Origin: Corylus avellana
Lineage: Eukaryota; Streptophyta; Magnoliopsida; Fagales; Betulaceae
Direction of reading: 5' to 3'
Assembly: GCF_901000735.1 (NCBI RefSeq)
Contig: NC_081548.1
Span: 9,922,711-9,986,710 of the forward strand
Length of the DNA stretch: 64,000 nucleotides
How positions within the stretch are numbered: the stretch's first letter is position 1; every line of letters begins with the position of its first letter. Made by a program: the position numbers and the translations under genes. Positions 1 through 10,681 of the stretch are shown here, one piece after another. The notes beneath the pieces are model-generated. The model ran no database searches, was not told the DNA's origin, and saw nothing but the letters and a program-made list of their open reading frames with translations.

Positions 1-1070
1 GTTAATAAATCTAAACTCCCACAAAAATAATTAAATCTTCACAATTCATTTGCACAGAATTCATTAAAAAAAAAAAAAAAAGAACCGTTGAATTGTCTCC
101 CTTTTAATCCATAGGTTTTTCAATGTACTAGATTCCAACAAAACAAACAGAGCTCCTATACAAATGGGTATTTGTCGTACATTATAAACTATTGCTTAAA
201 TTTTGAGGAAGACACCAACCGGGATATAATAACCATAGCATCAAAAGTAAACCAAAAAACCCCCTCAAAATCTAATTTGACCGCAGAGCATTGCTGCATC
301 AAATTTTTCGAACAAAGAAAACATGCATTTCCCGTGAGTTTAAACCGCCTTGCAGTAGATAAAAATAATGTATTCCTTCGGTAAAATTCCTGAGGAGCTT
401 CATTCCATTGAAACGAATACAAACCCTGATTTCCTAGGCAAACCTCCTCATAGAGAAATATACAAAACCCACAAATTATCACACAAGCCCAGAATATTTA
501 TAATGCGAACCATACTTCCATATCCTTAAGTGAATGATAAATCCAGGAAACAAATTTTCCAAGAAAATCTTCAAATCCAGGTGAAAAAAGAGGACATTTT
601 TTCCGCAAAACTGTTGAAAATAAAAAAGTAAAAAATAAACATCCACAAAGCCTGGCACAAAATGGTTCAAAAAAATATGAATATGGTAAACCCCAAGAAA
701 AATGAACCACCCGTAAGATTTGAACAATTATCCTCAAAACAAATAACGCCTTGGCGAACCCTAGAACAGCGAACGAAGAGCAATGCCAGTGCAGAAGGGC
801 ACTGAAAACAGACGATCGAAGAGAGAATTTTGGGGGAAAACTTACTGTTTTGGGAGAGTGCAGAGTGCTTTCCTTCTTCCACTGAACCCCAAAAACCCTA
901 GCGATGGCAAGCGGCTGGATTTTTCTCCGGAGCTTTTGGTGACGTTTTTTCTATTTGATTTTGTCAAGTTTGCCCACCTTCTCTCCCCCAATGCTTTGGG
1001 AAATCACGACGCCCTTCTACTCTCTCGCATCAATATTCGTGCTTTTCGACAACTTCGAAGGGCGACATAG
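1..1070 (-). other. 5' end (5'UTR exon, promoter, part of intron 1) of a second ASI1/IBM2-like gene copy
   Basis: The stretch around 690-915 matches 37190-37425, the first-exon region of the ASI1-like gene further right. Shared words include GAACCCTAGAA, ACGAAGAGCAATGCCAG, TCTTCCACTGAACCC and AACCCTAGCGATGG. The first 50 bases match about 37098-37145, inside intron 1 of that gene. Read on the minus strand this gives a 5'UTR exon ending near 845 at a GTAAGTTTTCC donor, then an intron running off the left edge. By analogy the ATG exon should lie about 190 bases left of the window. About 480 bases (roughly 95-640) are extra relative to the right-hand copy. Similarity fades above about 920, so the promoters differ. 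No coding sequence of this copy is visible. Confidence 0.6.
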
Positions 1071-1162
1071 AAATTATGATAAACCTGACGGTTAGTTATA
1101 GTGAACAAATATTTTTAAAAAAAAAAGTAAAAAGAAAAAAATTATTTCTCCACCGTAATTAA

Positions 1163-1570
1163 GGATCTGTTTGAAAGTTTGTTTTTTAAAAAATAATTTG
1201 CGTTTTTAAACCAAATCACAATTTTGAAGTATTTGAGATTGTTATTTTAAAATTGCAAATTTTAAAATCGTAAAAAAATTCACGATTTTTATAAGCTGAC
1301 TAAAAGGTGCTTATTTGAAAATGTGCAAATTTAAATAAAAATTATCATTTCGCTTAAAACAATATTTGGCTCAATATTTACCTATTTGGTCATGAAACTG
1401 CTATTATATGCTAATGTTATCCAAACACTCAATTGATAAAAAAAAGTATTTCTTAACATGTTTTACCAAATGCTTATATCATTTTAAAAAGTAGCGATTT
1501 CAAAAATGTAATTTTTAAAAACACAATTTTTAAAATCGCACTTACTGAAATCGCACTCCCAAAGAGGCCC
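1163..1570. mobile_element. Tourist/Harbinger-type MITE (408 bp)
   Basis: The ends form an imperfect terminal inverted repeat, GGATCTGTTTGAAAGT on the left and GGGCCTCTTTGGGAGT on the right read inward. The element is flanked by TAA at 1160-1162 and 1571-1573, the 3-bp target duplication typical of PIF/Harbinger elements. The interior is AT-rich, with self-complementary blocks such as AAAATCGCA. It has no coding capacity. A partial relative lies at about 15985-16200. Confidence 0.75.
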
Positions 1571-1573
1571 TAA

Positions 1574-2383
1574 GAGATGTTCTTATGAAACTTCTAGTTT
1601 TGTATGTGAGAATAACTCCTTTCATTAGCTTTTTATTTTTATTTTTTTTAATCTGACAATAAAGTTAAATAAAATAAAATAAAAATATAATTTTTAACAT
1701 TGGGATAGAGTGACAAGTCCTAATTTAGATTTTCATAACCATAATATTGAAAAGGTTTTAACTTTGCATTAATTACCAATATGAAGTATAACTGTTTCTT
1801 GAAAATTATAATTACGTAGAATTTTTAGATGTATTGTATTTGTATATATGTGAAAAGAATGATGACCAATAGGTGTTGAGTTTGGTTGGTATTTAAGATA
1901 TTTTCTCATTTGATATAAATTTTCTACTTAGAAATACAAGTCAGATTCAAATTTGAGAAATTTTAATTAAAACAAAATGATTTTTTTTTTTTTCAGAAAA
2001 TTTTATGTACAACTGTTTTATGTAATCGGATAAAGTTTGAGTAATCGATTCCAGAAGCTGTGATATATATATAAATGAAAGTAACCTTAAAAATATATAT
2101 TCACCAAAGCATATAATTAAAAGCGATTCATAGTTTGGGGGTTTTGTACTTAAAAGACTTGTAAACCATCCCAGAGCATCATGTTGAATTTTTGTAGCTT
2201 AAAATTTCGAATTTCACCAAAGATTAAGGTAAGACTCAAGACCTTAGTTTTTGTCTAAAAATTGAGTTTGTGTTTTGAGTGTCTAATCCTAGAGATTATC
2301 TTTGGGTTAGTGCTATAAGTGGAGTAAAAAGAAAACCCTAAAACGCTATAGGTTACCTTGTGGAATGAGATATTAGGGTTGTT
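1574..2383. other. AT-rich intergenic sequence, no gene seen
   Basis: I see no coding exon here. From about 2060 to 2340 the sequence looks like an old LTR or leader of the Copia relic that follows, but I could not identify LTR ends. Confidence 0.4.
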
Positions 2384-2386
2384 TAA

Positions 2387-2639
2387 GGCTATGTTTGGCA
2401 AAGAAGCGGACTTGAGGAAGTGCACCGGAACTATAGCAGATTTGATTAATGTGAAAGAAAAAAGTAAAAATATTTTGTATAAAAAAGTGAAAATTTTTGT
2501 TTTTGTAGTGACTTTTTTATTTAAATAGTAATAAAAAATGATTGATGTGATATAAAAGTAAAAATATTGAGATTGATTTTGAGAATAATTTTTTGGAATT
2601 TTGGGTCCGGTCTAACCTACTCCTTTGCCAAACACAACC
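2387..2639. mobile_element. Tourist/Harbinger-type MITE (253 bp)
   Basis: The left end GGCTATGTTTGGCAAAG and right end (inward) GGTTGTGTTTGGCAAAG are inverted repeats. TAA at 2384-2386 and 2640-2642 is the target duplication. The interior (AAAAGTAAAAATATT, ATGATTGATGTGATATAAAAG) also occurs in diverged form at about 47455-47660, so the family has at least two members here. Confidence 0.8.
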
Positions 2640-2704
2640 TAAGTGTCTTTGTGAAGTTTGAGTTGTGTAAAGCATAGAATAAAGTCTAACTATGTATTTA
2701 CCAT

Positions 2705-2776
2705 GTAAATGCATATGTACATTGCAAATGAGTCAAAGTTGTAAATGCATAGGTACATTGCAAGTGAGTCAAAGTT
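2705..2776. repeat. Two-unit 36-bp tandem repeat
   Basis: GTAAATGCAT starts at 2705 and again at 2741, and the following GTACATTGCAA.TGAGTCAAAG is shared with only two differences. The period is exactly 36 bp. It sits just upstream of the Copia relic. Confidence 0.8.
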
Positions 2777-2829
2777 TATCAAGTGTACTAAGTGGATATT
2801 GTAGAGTCAGCAACAACCAAACATATAGC

Positions 2830-3950
2830 GAGAGAACGTACAGGGTACGTGGAGGAGCCAAAGATCATGGGGAACGGATCCTAGTGTGGATGTAATAGGC
2901 ATTGATACTTACAAACTAGATTTGCGACAAGGGTGCACTTTGTTACTCCATAATGTCTTGTATGCTCCTGAAGTTCAGCGAAACCTGCTATCAGTTAATC
3001 AATTGCTTAGATTAGGGTTTGAGATTGCTTTTAAGAATATGGGTGTAAATATATTTTTAGATACACATGGTTTTATGGTTTGGACATCAATAATTTATAT
3101 TATGATAATACAATTGCTTTGTTGACCTCTAGTGATAATGTTTATAATGATTCTATATTATGGCATGCTAGATTGGGCTATATAGGGTAAGATAAAATGA
3201 AAAGATTGGCTAGAGAAGGTCTTATAGACCCACTCGCTAAAACGTCATTGCCCACATGTGAACATTGTCTTATTGAAAAGTCAAAAAGAAAGCCATTTGG
3301 AAAAGCCACTAGGGCATCTTTCCCATTACAACTAATTCACTCAGACATTTGTGGCTCAATGAATATGAGGGCAAGGCATGGTGGTTCTTACTTCATTACA
3401 TTTATTGATGATTATAAGCAATATGGTCATGTCTATTTAATCTCCCACAAGTCTGAAGTTTTGAATTGCTTTAGGCGTTATATGATTTTGGTTGAGAACC
3501 AATTAGACAAGAGCATCAAAGCTCTTAGAACTGACCATGGACGCGAGTATCTATCTAAGCAATTTAAAGTGCTATGTGAAGGAAAAGAAATTAAAAGGTA
3601 GCTAACGATGCCTCGTACATCACAACAAAATGGTGTGACGGAAAGAAGAAATTGAACTCTGCTAGAAATGGTTAGGTCAATGATGGCGGAAGCAAACTTA
3701 CCAATATCCTATTGGGGGGGATGCACTTATGACTTAGCCCTTATAATGTTCCGAGTATCGTATAAAGACACATTTCTTTCCTCTAGGGCCTAACTTCCCA
3801 TACTTATGGGAAGTATCATGAACACAACTCGTCGAACCACATGGTCGTAAATTATTCAAATTTGGCTTTTCACTGATCCATAACTCGTATGGTGTGGAAG
3901 GTATTGATTTTGAGGGTACTCGATTAAGAATGTAGGTTCCCTAGAAGTTT
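2830..3950 (+). pseudogene. Decayed Copia retrotransposon (gag-pre-integrase and integrase core)
   Basis: Broken plus-strand reading frames give Copia pol parts in order: the 'LYAPEVQRNLLSVNQL' region after the protease (2940-3000), a pre-integrase zinc region with TCEHC (3255-3270), and the integrase core with FIDDY, RTDHGREY and QQNGVTERR (3400-3660). These are the integrase D-D-E landmarks. A TAG at about 3600 interrupts the core, another in-frame stop follows ERRN, and frames shift before and after. There is no reverse transcriptase, RNase H or clear LTR, so this is a dead internal fragment. Confidence 0.85.
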
Positions 3951-4100
3951 CAAACATAAAACCTCATGTTTCAAAGGTGGAAAACACCATCAGGCGTGTT
4001 CAACCTTGAATCTCTTGTCTATAATGTTTACTGATAGTCTAAGCCTAAAAAAATGCTTTAATTCTCAGATTTACCAACCCATATAACAAGGAACTATTTA

Positions 4101-5958
4101 GAGCCTGTTTCATAGAGTTTTTGAAAAGAGTTCTTGAAAACGCAGAACTAAAAAGTGTTTTCAGCGAGGGGTGCATTTAAAGTGTTGTTTGTGGGTTCCA
4201 CAAAAAAGTTTTGTTTCTTCTATTTTTTGAACACGCTTCTCAATTTTTTCCTTTTCAAACACACTACTCAGTTTTTATGCCTTTCAGAAAAACTTGTCAA
4301 TTTCCTAAACTATTGGAGGCTGGCTTCATTAAGCAAATCAGCCACCAGGCAGATCAGTAGCCCCCATGGTGGTCGCCACACAAATCCAGTAGCTTCCACC
4401 CTTGGAGGCCAGCCTCCACTTAAAAAAAAATTATATGTAACAAGGCAGCCTCCACACCTGAAAAATGAGCAGGTGTTTTCAAAACATTCCTATATAAAGG
4501 TGTGAGATGTTTTTTAGAAAGTGTTTTGGGATTCATTTTGAAAAGTGTGTAAGTGGTAAGGGCCACATATGAGTATCCATTTGGTATCTACTGTTTGAGT
4601 TTTTTTCAGTGTTTGAAAAGCGAAAACTAGGGGTGTCAAGACGGTTACGGTTGCCACATGAGTATTCATCTGGTATCTATTGTCTGAGTTTTTTCAGTGT
4701 TTGAAAAGCGAAAACTATGGGTGTCAAGGCGGTTATGGTTAGCGGATTTTGGCAATAACCGCTAACCGTAACCGCCGTAGCAGTTAATAAATTTCACTAA
4801 CCTCAACCGCTAACCGCTTAGCGGTTAACGGTTAGCGGTTAGTGAAATAGATAACCGCCCGTTAATCACTTTTTCAAAATAGGGCTTTTTTTTGGGCCTT
4901 TTAGCTTTCTTTAGAGCTTTTTGAGCTTTTTTAGGCTTTTTTTTACCCTTTTTTTTTTTTTGGTATTTTTAGCGTCTTCTTGGGCCCAATTGCTATAACA
5001 ATAGCCCATATTGAAAAATCAAAAATATTTGACCCAAAATTTACATTTACTTGTACTATAAAAAATTTCCTTAAATATTAAATCATAACCAGTTAACCTT
5101 TTTAAAAAAAAAAATAAAATAAAAAATAAAAAAAAACAACATATATAAAAAAAAAAAAAAAAAAAATTCAACACAACATGTAAAAAAAAATTTCAGAATT
5201 CAGACAACTGTCACAACATATAATGATAATACATTAATACTTAAATTGTGTTTATAAGTAATACATTGGTCATTGTTTAATCCAATGTCAATTATTTTAT
5301 TTGATATTATACGAATCATATTATCATTGATTAATAATATGATTCACTTGAAGTCTTAAATAAAGTATTTGGATTGTTATTGAATAATATGATTAAGTAT
5401 TGATGTTATACATTTATATTATTCATATGCATATGTAGACTTATATACACTTATAACATATATAGACTTATAAGTTTATAATATACATTAGAAATAAGTC
5501 TGTAGATATTTAATTGTTGTATTAGTATGAATTGGTATATTTATGAGTTATGTCATATTATATATGTATAATTTGTTATTATATAATCAAATGATTTGAT
5601 GATCAATTGATCATGTGATATAATCATATAAATTATAGTGATAATATATTAATACTCAAATTGTGATTTAATTATTTTTCTAAAAAAATTGTGATTTAAT
5701 GATCAAGTGATTATGTTATATGTATAAATATTTTTAAAATTATAATTATAAAAATATATTATATAAAAAGGCGGTTAGCGGTTACGGTAAACCCAATAAC
5801 CACTAACCGCTAGGAGGTTATAGCGGTTAGGCGGTTAGCGGTTAATACGGTTAAGCGGTTAAACGGTTAGCGGTTATAACGGTTAGCGGGCAGTTAAAAA
5901 CCGCCTGCATTGACACCCTTAGCGAAAACACTTCTCAAAAAGTTCTCCAAACAAGGGC
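4101..5958. mobile_element. Harbinger-like non-autonomous element carrying a nested hAT element
   Basis: Left end GAGCCTGTTTCATAGAG...TTTTTGAAAAG and right end (inward) GCCCTTGTTTGGAGAACTTTTTGAGAAG are imperfect inverted repeats. TTA at 4098-4100 and 5959-5961 is the target duplication. A GC-rich patch at 4310-4450 (CAGCCACC, GGAGGCC) and the word AGCAGGTGTTTTCAAAA resemble 61490-61700, so this is a family. No transposase is coded. A separate element fills 4628-5921. Confidence 0.65.
4628..5921. mobile_element. hAT-type non-autonomous element with 8-bp target duplication
   Basis: The ends are TAGGGGTGTCAAG (4628) or its tandem copy TATGGGTGTCAAGG (4716) and, on the right, TTGACACCCTTA ending at 5921. 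The 8-mer GCGAAAAC precedes both left ends (4620-4627, 4708-4715) and follows the right end (5922-5929), which is the hAT signature. The subterminal parts are packed with GCGGTTA/TAACCGC words in both orientations (4730-4860, 5768-5905) that can fold strongly. The middle is AT-rich and non-coding. The left end plus flank is duplicated in tandem with an 88-bp period. Confidence 0.8.
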
Positions 5959-5961
5959 TTA

Positions 5962-6775
5962 GTGCATGTTTTTTAATGTATTTTTTTGTTTTTTGTTTGA
6001 AAAAATATTATAATGTGACATATACGTGAATACTATTTGTGTTTTTATAAGTATTTAGTGTTTTGGATTGTTTGTTTAATGTATTTGTTTTGATGACAAA
6101 ATACGAAAGACAAAAAAAAAATAATAATAAAAAAATACCTAACCTTAGTTTCTATATTATCGCCTTTGGAAAACATAATACGAAAAAAAAAAAAATGGAA
6201 AGAAAATTTTTGCTACACTATATTCAAAAGAAACATCTGAGATGGCTTACTCATTTTGTTCTTGTCAATTCTTCGCCTTCATTCAACCCTCTACGTCTTC
6301 CTCAACTTTGAACTGAAAATTCTTCTTGGTTTCATACTCTAAAAACACGAGGGTTGAATGAATCATTGAACCAGAGACCAATCAACAACGTTGTTATGGG
6401 AATTAAAAATCATTGAACAAATTAAGGGGGAACATTTAGTCTCTTGCTACGTGATAGAAAAGTAAACTCATGTTCTTCTGCTCTCAATGAATCCAAGTCA
6501 AGAAGAGTTCATTTCCCCACTGACAACCATTAAGATCAAAGTTCCACACGTTCTCTTATATCTTAAACATAAGAGGAATTATAAAGCCAATGAAACAAAA
6601 CAAGAATAAGATCACTATTTTACTTTAAGTAAACTATTAGTTGTAAGATCCCAAAGAGCTATGTGTTATAAACTCTTGAGGAGATGAATTATACAAAAGG
6701 TTTAGCATGCATAAGACTGTAAAAGATAAAGCAGAGAATGCCATATGCAAATCAAATTTCACTTTGTTTAACCAA
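5962..6775. other. Intergenic sequence downstream of SEC13, no gene seen
   Basis: The stretch is T-rich at first, then of ordinary composition. I see no convincing exon. The right part, up to about 6976, probably includes the 3'UTR of the minus-strand SEC13 gene. Confidence 0.4.
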
Positions 6776-6976
6776 TGGAACTTCCATGTGATAGTGCTCT
6801 AAAAAATATATACAATAGCAACAATGAATACAGTATTTGTTTAAAATGACATAAGAACTTATGTAACTCATATAACTTCAAAAGTGTTTCAAGCATGTCA
6901 AAATGCAAAAATAATATCAAATTCAAGAGTCCGTCTCCTTCTTTAATGAACTTCAAGGGCAAAAGTAATATGGATG

Positions 6977-7882
6977 CTAAGGCTCAACTGTGGAAACCTG
7001 TTGCCACTCCCCGTCGACTGCTTCCTTCCACAATGTCACATTGTGGTTTCCGTCAGCCACAGCCAATATGTTTCCCGTCAGTGACCAGGAGACCCTCCAG
7101 ACAGGAGTCTTAAAATCATTCAAAACCTTGCCTTCCCATTGATCCCCCTCCTTGACCACAGTCCATATGATGACTTTGCCATCCTGTGAGGCACTTGCAA
7201 TTGTAGATTTTGGAAGTCCCAAGTTGGGTGCCCAAGCAACATCACGAACCCAATCTGTATGCATCTGAAGAGCTGGAAAGCAATCCATCTTCCAACTCCC
7301 ATTATAGAGCTTCCACACCTTCACAGTATTATCACAACCACCTGAGCAGAGCTTCTGAACAGGATCAAGCAAGCCAGAACCAACAAGAGCACCAGGCGCA
7401 GTTGAGGGAGCCCATGAAACAGAAGTGACACCAACTGGATGAGCTTGGTCAATCCTCGAGGTGTCCCAACCACCATCCGGTCTTGCAGTGAAAACTGAGA
7501 TATTCCCATCAGAGGAACCACATGCTAAACAAAGACCCAGTTCATGAGGAGCCCAAGCAATAGAATTGACAGAGGACTTGTGGTCATCAAAGACGTGAGC
7601 TTGGGTCCACTCATTTGGATTACCCTCCTTCCATATTACCACGTGCCCGTCATAAGAACATGAAGCGAGCAAAGACCCAAATTTCGGGTGAGCCCAGACT
7701 ACCTGCCAAACAGGTCCTTGGTGGCCAGTTAATGTCGCAAGAGGCTGAGAGGTTGTATTGCTCACCCCAACTATCTTAATGGAATGGTCTGACGAGGCCG
7801 TGGCAAGACGCTTACCATAGTAATCCATTGCCACATCGTGGATCACATCTTGGTGACCAGTTTCAATCTTTTGCGAAGGCAT
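6977..7882 (-). CDS. SEC13: SEC13: WD40 protein of the COPII coat and nuclear pore
   Basis: An uninterrupted 301-residue frame starts MPSQKIETGHQDVIHDV and ends at TAA, full length for plant SEC13. It is a chain of six WD40 blades. Blade signatures visible in order include RLATASSDHSIKI (residues about 25-37), LASCSYDGHVVIWKEG (72-87), LACGSSDGNISVF (about 119), LCSGGCDNTVKVWK (about 180), IASASQDGKVIIW (about 231) and LAVADGNHNVTLWKE (about 275). In the family, SEC13 pairs with SEC31 to form the outer COPII cage for ER-to-Golgi export, and also sits in the Y-complex of the nuclear pore. The whole CDS lies in one exon. A 5'UTR intron (about 7911-9075) is inferred because a GC-rich first exon and promoter lie at 9076-9330. 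No lesion is seen, so I expect a working gene. Confidence 0.95.
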   Translation of the reverse strand: MPSQKIETGHQDVIHDVAMDYYGKRLATASSDHSIKIVGVSNTTSQPLATLTGHQGPVWQVVWAHPKFGSLLASCSYDGHVVIWKEGNPNEWTQAHVFDDHKSSVNSIAWAPHELGLCLACGSSDGNISVFTARPDGGWDTSRIDQAHPVGVTSVSWAPSTAPGALVGSGLLDPVQKLCSGGCDNTVKVWKLYNGSWKMDCFPALQMHTDWVRDVAWAPNLGLPKSTIASASQDGKVIIWTVVKEGDQWEGKVLNDFKTPVWRVSWSLTGNILAVADGNHNVTLWKEAVDGEWQQVSTVEP

Positions 7883-7910
7883 TTTTCCACAGTTAATATA
7901 CTTTACCTAC

Positions 7911-9075
7911 TGCTTCAAAACAAAAGGGTAACTCAAATTAAAACTGATATATCTTCCATTGGTTCGCAGAAAGATTCAAATCCTATTAATACGTGAGATG
8001 ATCTATATGTTCTACCACACCCAATGTTTGCTTGCTAAGAAAGTGCAAGAAAATATAAAAAGTTAAATAAAGAAAACCTTAATTTGTACATTTTCTGCTG
8101 TTCTAATCTCAATAACAAAGAAGAAAAATCTTGGACAATCTAATAGCGTAACTTTCATTACTGACCAATTACTTGTAGCTACCAAACTATAGAAAATCTG
8201 AATCTAAAAGTTTCAGTTCCTCTACCATTCCTGGGCAACCAAACAAACACATCAAACGGCAAAACCCCAAACCACCCACCACCCAAGAAGAAACGGAGAA
8301 AAAAAAAACCCAAAAAAGAAAAGAAAAACCAACAAATCTTATCACCTCTGTTCGAGCTCGAGCTCATCTATTTTGGTCGAGCTCGAGCTCAAGCTCGATT
8401 AATTTTGGGATGTATATGTATTTGGCAAAAATGATTCATACCTAGAATTCAATATTATGTGAAAGACCAACACCAATCTGTTTAATAAGACGAAGATACT
8501 TTTCTGCTCTAATTTCATCAAACACAAACCATAATTCAGTAAAAAACAGAAACCCCAATACCTATCTATCCAAAAATATTTACACATTTTTCTGGGCAAC
8601 CAAACAAACACATCAAACGGCAAAACCCCAAACCACCCACCACCCAAGAAGAAACGGAGAAAAAAAAAAAAACCCAAAAAAGAAAAGAAAAACCAACAAA
8701 TCTTATCACCTCTGTTCGAGCTCGAGCTCGAGCTCAAGCTCGATTAATTTTGGGATGTATATCTACATGCATTTGGCAAAAATGATTCAATCCTAGAATT
8801 CAATATTATGTGAAAGACCAACACCATCTGTTTAATAAGACGAAGATACTTTTTTTGCTCTAATTTCATCAAACACAAACCCTAATTCATTAAAAAAAAA
8901 GAAACCCCGATACCTATCTATCCAAAAATATTTACACATTTTTCTGGGCAACCAAACAAACACATCAAACAGCAAAACCCCAAACCACCCACCACCCAAG
9001 AAGAAACGGAGAAAAAAAAAAAACCCAAAAAGAAAAGAAAAACCAACAAATCTTATCACCTCTTCCGCCTCCGAT
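7911..9075 (-). other. Putative 5'UTR intron of SEC13
   Basis: On the minus strand GAAGCAG just upstream of 7911 is a plausible acceptor 30 bases before the ATG. GGCGGAAGAG followed by GTGATAAG at about 9062 is a plausible donor next to the GC-rich first exon. The intron body contains a three-unit tandem repeat. Splicing is inferred, not seen. Confidence 0.5.
8231..9060. repeat. Three-unit tandem repeat, period about 352-361 bp
   Basis: CTGGGCAACC starts at 8231, 8592 and 8944, each time followed by AAACAAACACATCAAAC and an A-rich tract ending AAATCTTATCACCTC. Units one and two end in GAGCTC-rich palindromic runs (8350-8395, 8715-8742). Unit three runs instead into the SEC13 first exon (CCTCTTCCGCCTCC). 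The array therefore looks like repeated duplication of the donor end of the 5'UTR intron, carrying the donor GTGATAAG in each unit. Confidence 0.85.
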
Positions 9076-9330
9076 CCGCGGCGTACTGCGAGAGTGAAAC
9101 GACCTCCGAGAGCGGCGTGGACAGCGGGGTTGGCAGCGGCGAAACCGGGCACGAGCCGTTCAGCTTCAGCCAGGCGTCGAGGTGTGTGGTTGCTGCGGTG
9201 GTGGTGGTGGTTGTTGTTGGGGGCACTGGCGGAGTGGTGCGAGCGGCAACAGAGAGATGGGAGGCGAGGAGGATGTGGGAGATCTGTGGGAGGAGAGCCG
9301 AGAACGGAGAGATGATTTGGGTTCTCTAAT
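9076..9330 (-). promoter_or_regulatory. GC-rich first exon and core promoter region of SEC13
   Basis: This 250-base island is far richer in G+C and CpG than its AT-rich surroundings and lies just upstream of the SEC13 5'UTR intron. It has CT-rich stretches on the minus strand, common in plant 5'UTRs, and (GGT)n at about 9197-9212. Short open frames occur on both strands, but none looks like a protein. I cannot place the start site. Confidence 0.5.
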
Positions 9331-9339
9331 TTGCAACAG

Positions 9340-9959
9340 TTGGATTTTGAAAAAATAATTAAATTTTAAATATTAACGGTTGGATTCGTTTTACTAAAAG
9401 CTTAACCCATATTACTCGCACACACTAATCACTATTATCATATTACATATAGTATTATTTAGTTAGTAATTAAAATGTTAATGCTTAACACGAGTCAAGT
9501 ATATAGTGTCATTATTAATATATATTGTATCTTATATATAAATATTTATATACTTATATGATTGTATCATTATATGGGTCAATAATAATTTTTATATACT
9601 TATATTTTATGATCACATGATCACGATTCATGACATATATATGATTTAAATTCAAATTGTTAAGTTTTTACTTACTACAAATTACGATTATAATGTATAA
9701 ATTATAAAAAATACATTAGTTACTTAATTATTAATCATTTAATTTTAATCTAATGATAATGCTCAAACTCTAAGTCCTAAATTCCTCACAATCTAATAAT
9801 CATACATTCATACTTAAATTATATGAGCATATTATCTCACAATCTATATTAATACTATTTTAAATCTAAGATCATGTGATATACGTTTTCTAAGAATAAA
9901 GTATTTAATTATAATATATTGATTAAATAACACAATAACTTATATAGATATACTATATG

Positions 9960-9995
<36 letters not shown>

Positions 9996-10014
9996 TATGT
10001 GTATATATATATAT
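9340..10014. repeat. AT-rich intergenic stretch with an (AT)n microsatellite
   Basis: No gene is seen. The composition is very AT-rich, ending in an uninterrupted (AT)n run at about 9962-9992 and a shorter one at 10002-10013. Confidence 0.7.
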
Positions 10015-10681
10015 TGCTTGTGTCAGTTGTGTTCTTTCAGCTCGCAGATTTGGCATAAGGACGCTGTAGAGATATATATGAGTACGGTCATTTTATGCTC
10101 AACTTGCCAACTTGGATTTTGACCTAATTTGATTTTCTTTTTAAGAGAAAAATGCAAAATTAATCCCTCTAATTTGGGGTTTAAAATGTGGCTAAATATT
10201 TCTTGTGACTATGTGAGTAAGCAAAAAGAAAAATGATTAGTGTTAATAATTTGTTTATATTTTTTTTATATTCTTTTACAAATTCAATAGATCAATCATT
10301 AGATTTGTAGAATTTATCATTGATTTATGTAAAAAAAAAAAAAAAACCATAGATTATGTCATTAGAAGAGTTAACAGAATTCATTAAGAACATTAGCTAT
10401 TGTGACAAATGTGTTTACAATAAAAACTTTTTTAAAAGAGAGAGAGAGAGAGATAAACTAAAAAATTAATGTTAAATTTTATTTAATTAATATCTAAAAA
10501 ATAAGGAAAAGGCATCTCTTAATTAATCTTTTCCTCTTATGCCTCAGTATAAATAAAGCCGACAGTTTAATATATATAATCCAATGGCTACTAAATCCTA
10601 ACATGCCACCTTAAATTGTAAGATTAACCCAATTTACTTGGGTTGGATCTATATGTTTATTTGGTGATGCTTTGAAACACT
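10015..10681. repeat. Segmental repeat block, copy 1 (partner 14803-15542)
   Basis: From TGCTTGTGTCAGTTGTG to TGCTTTGAAACAC this block matches 14803-15542 almost base for base apart from small gaps, for example GGCATAAGGACGCTGTA and AATTTACTTGGGTTGGATC. It lies downstream of protease copy 1, as the partner lies downstream of copy 2, so it marks the repeating unit of the protease array. It has no coding content. Confidence 0.85.

Noticed and set aside
4730..5905. Telomere-like repeats (GGTTAGCGGTTA)
   Set aside because: The words are in both orientations, of 6-9 bases with variable spacing, and confined to the subterminal parts of a hAT element. They are not TTTAGGG arrays.
8832..9315. Open frames of 70-106 residues around the SEC13 first exon
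   Set aside because: They are low-complexity translations (Val/Trp/Phe runs) of a GC-rich 5'UTR and its repeats, with no family resemblance.
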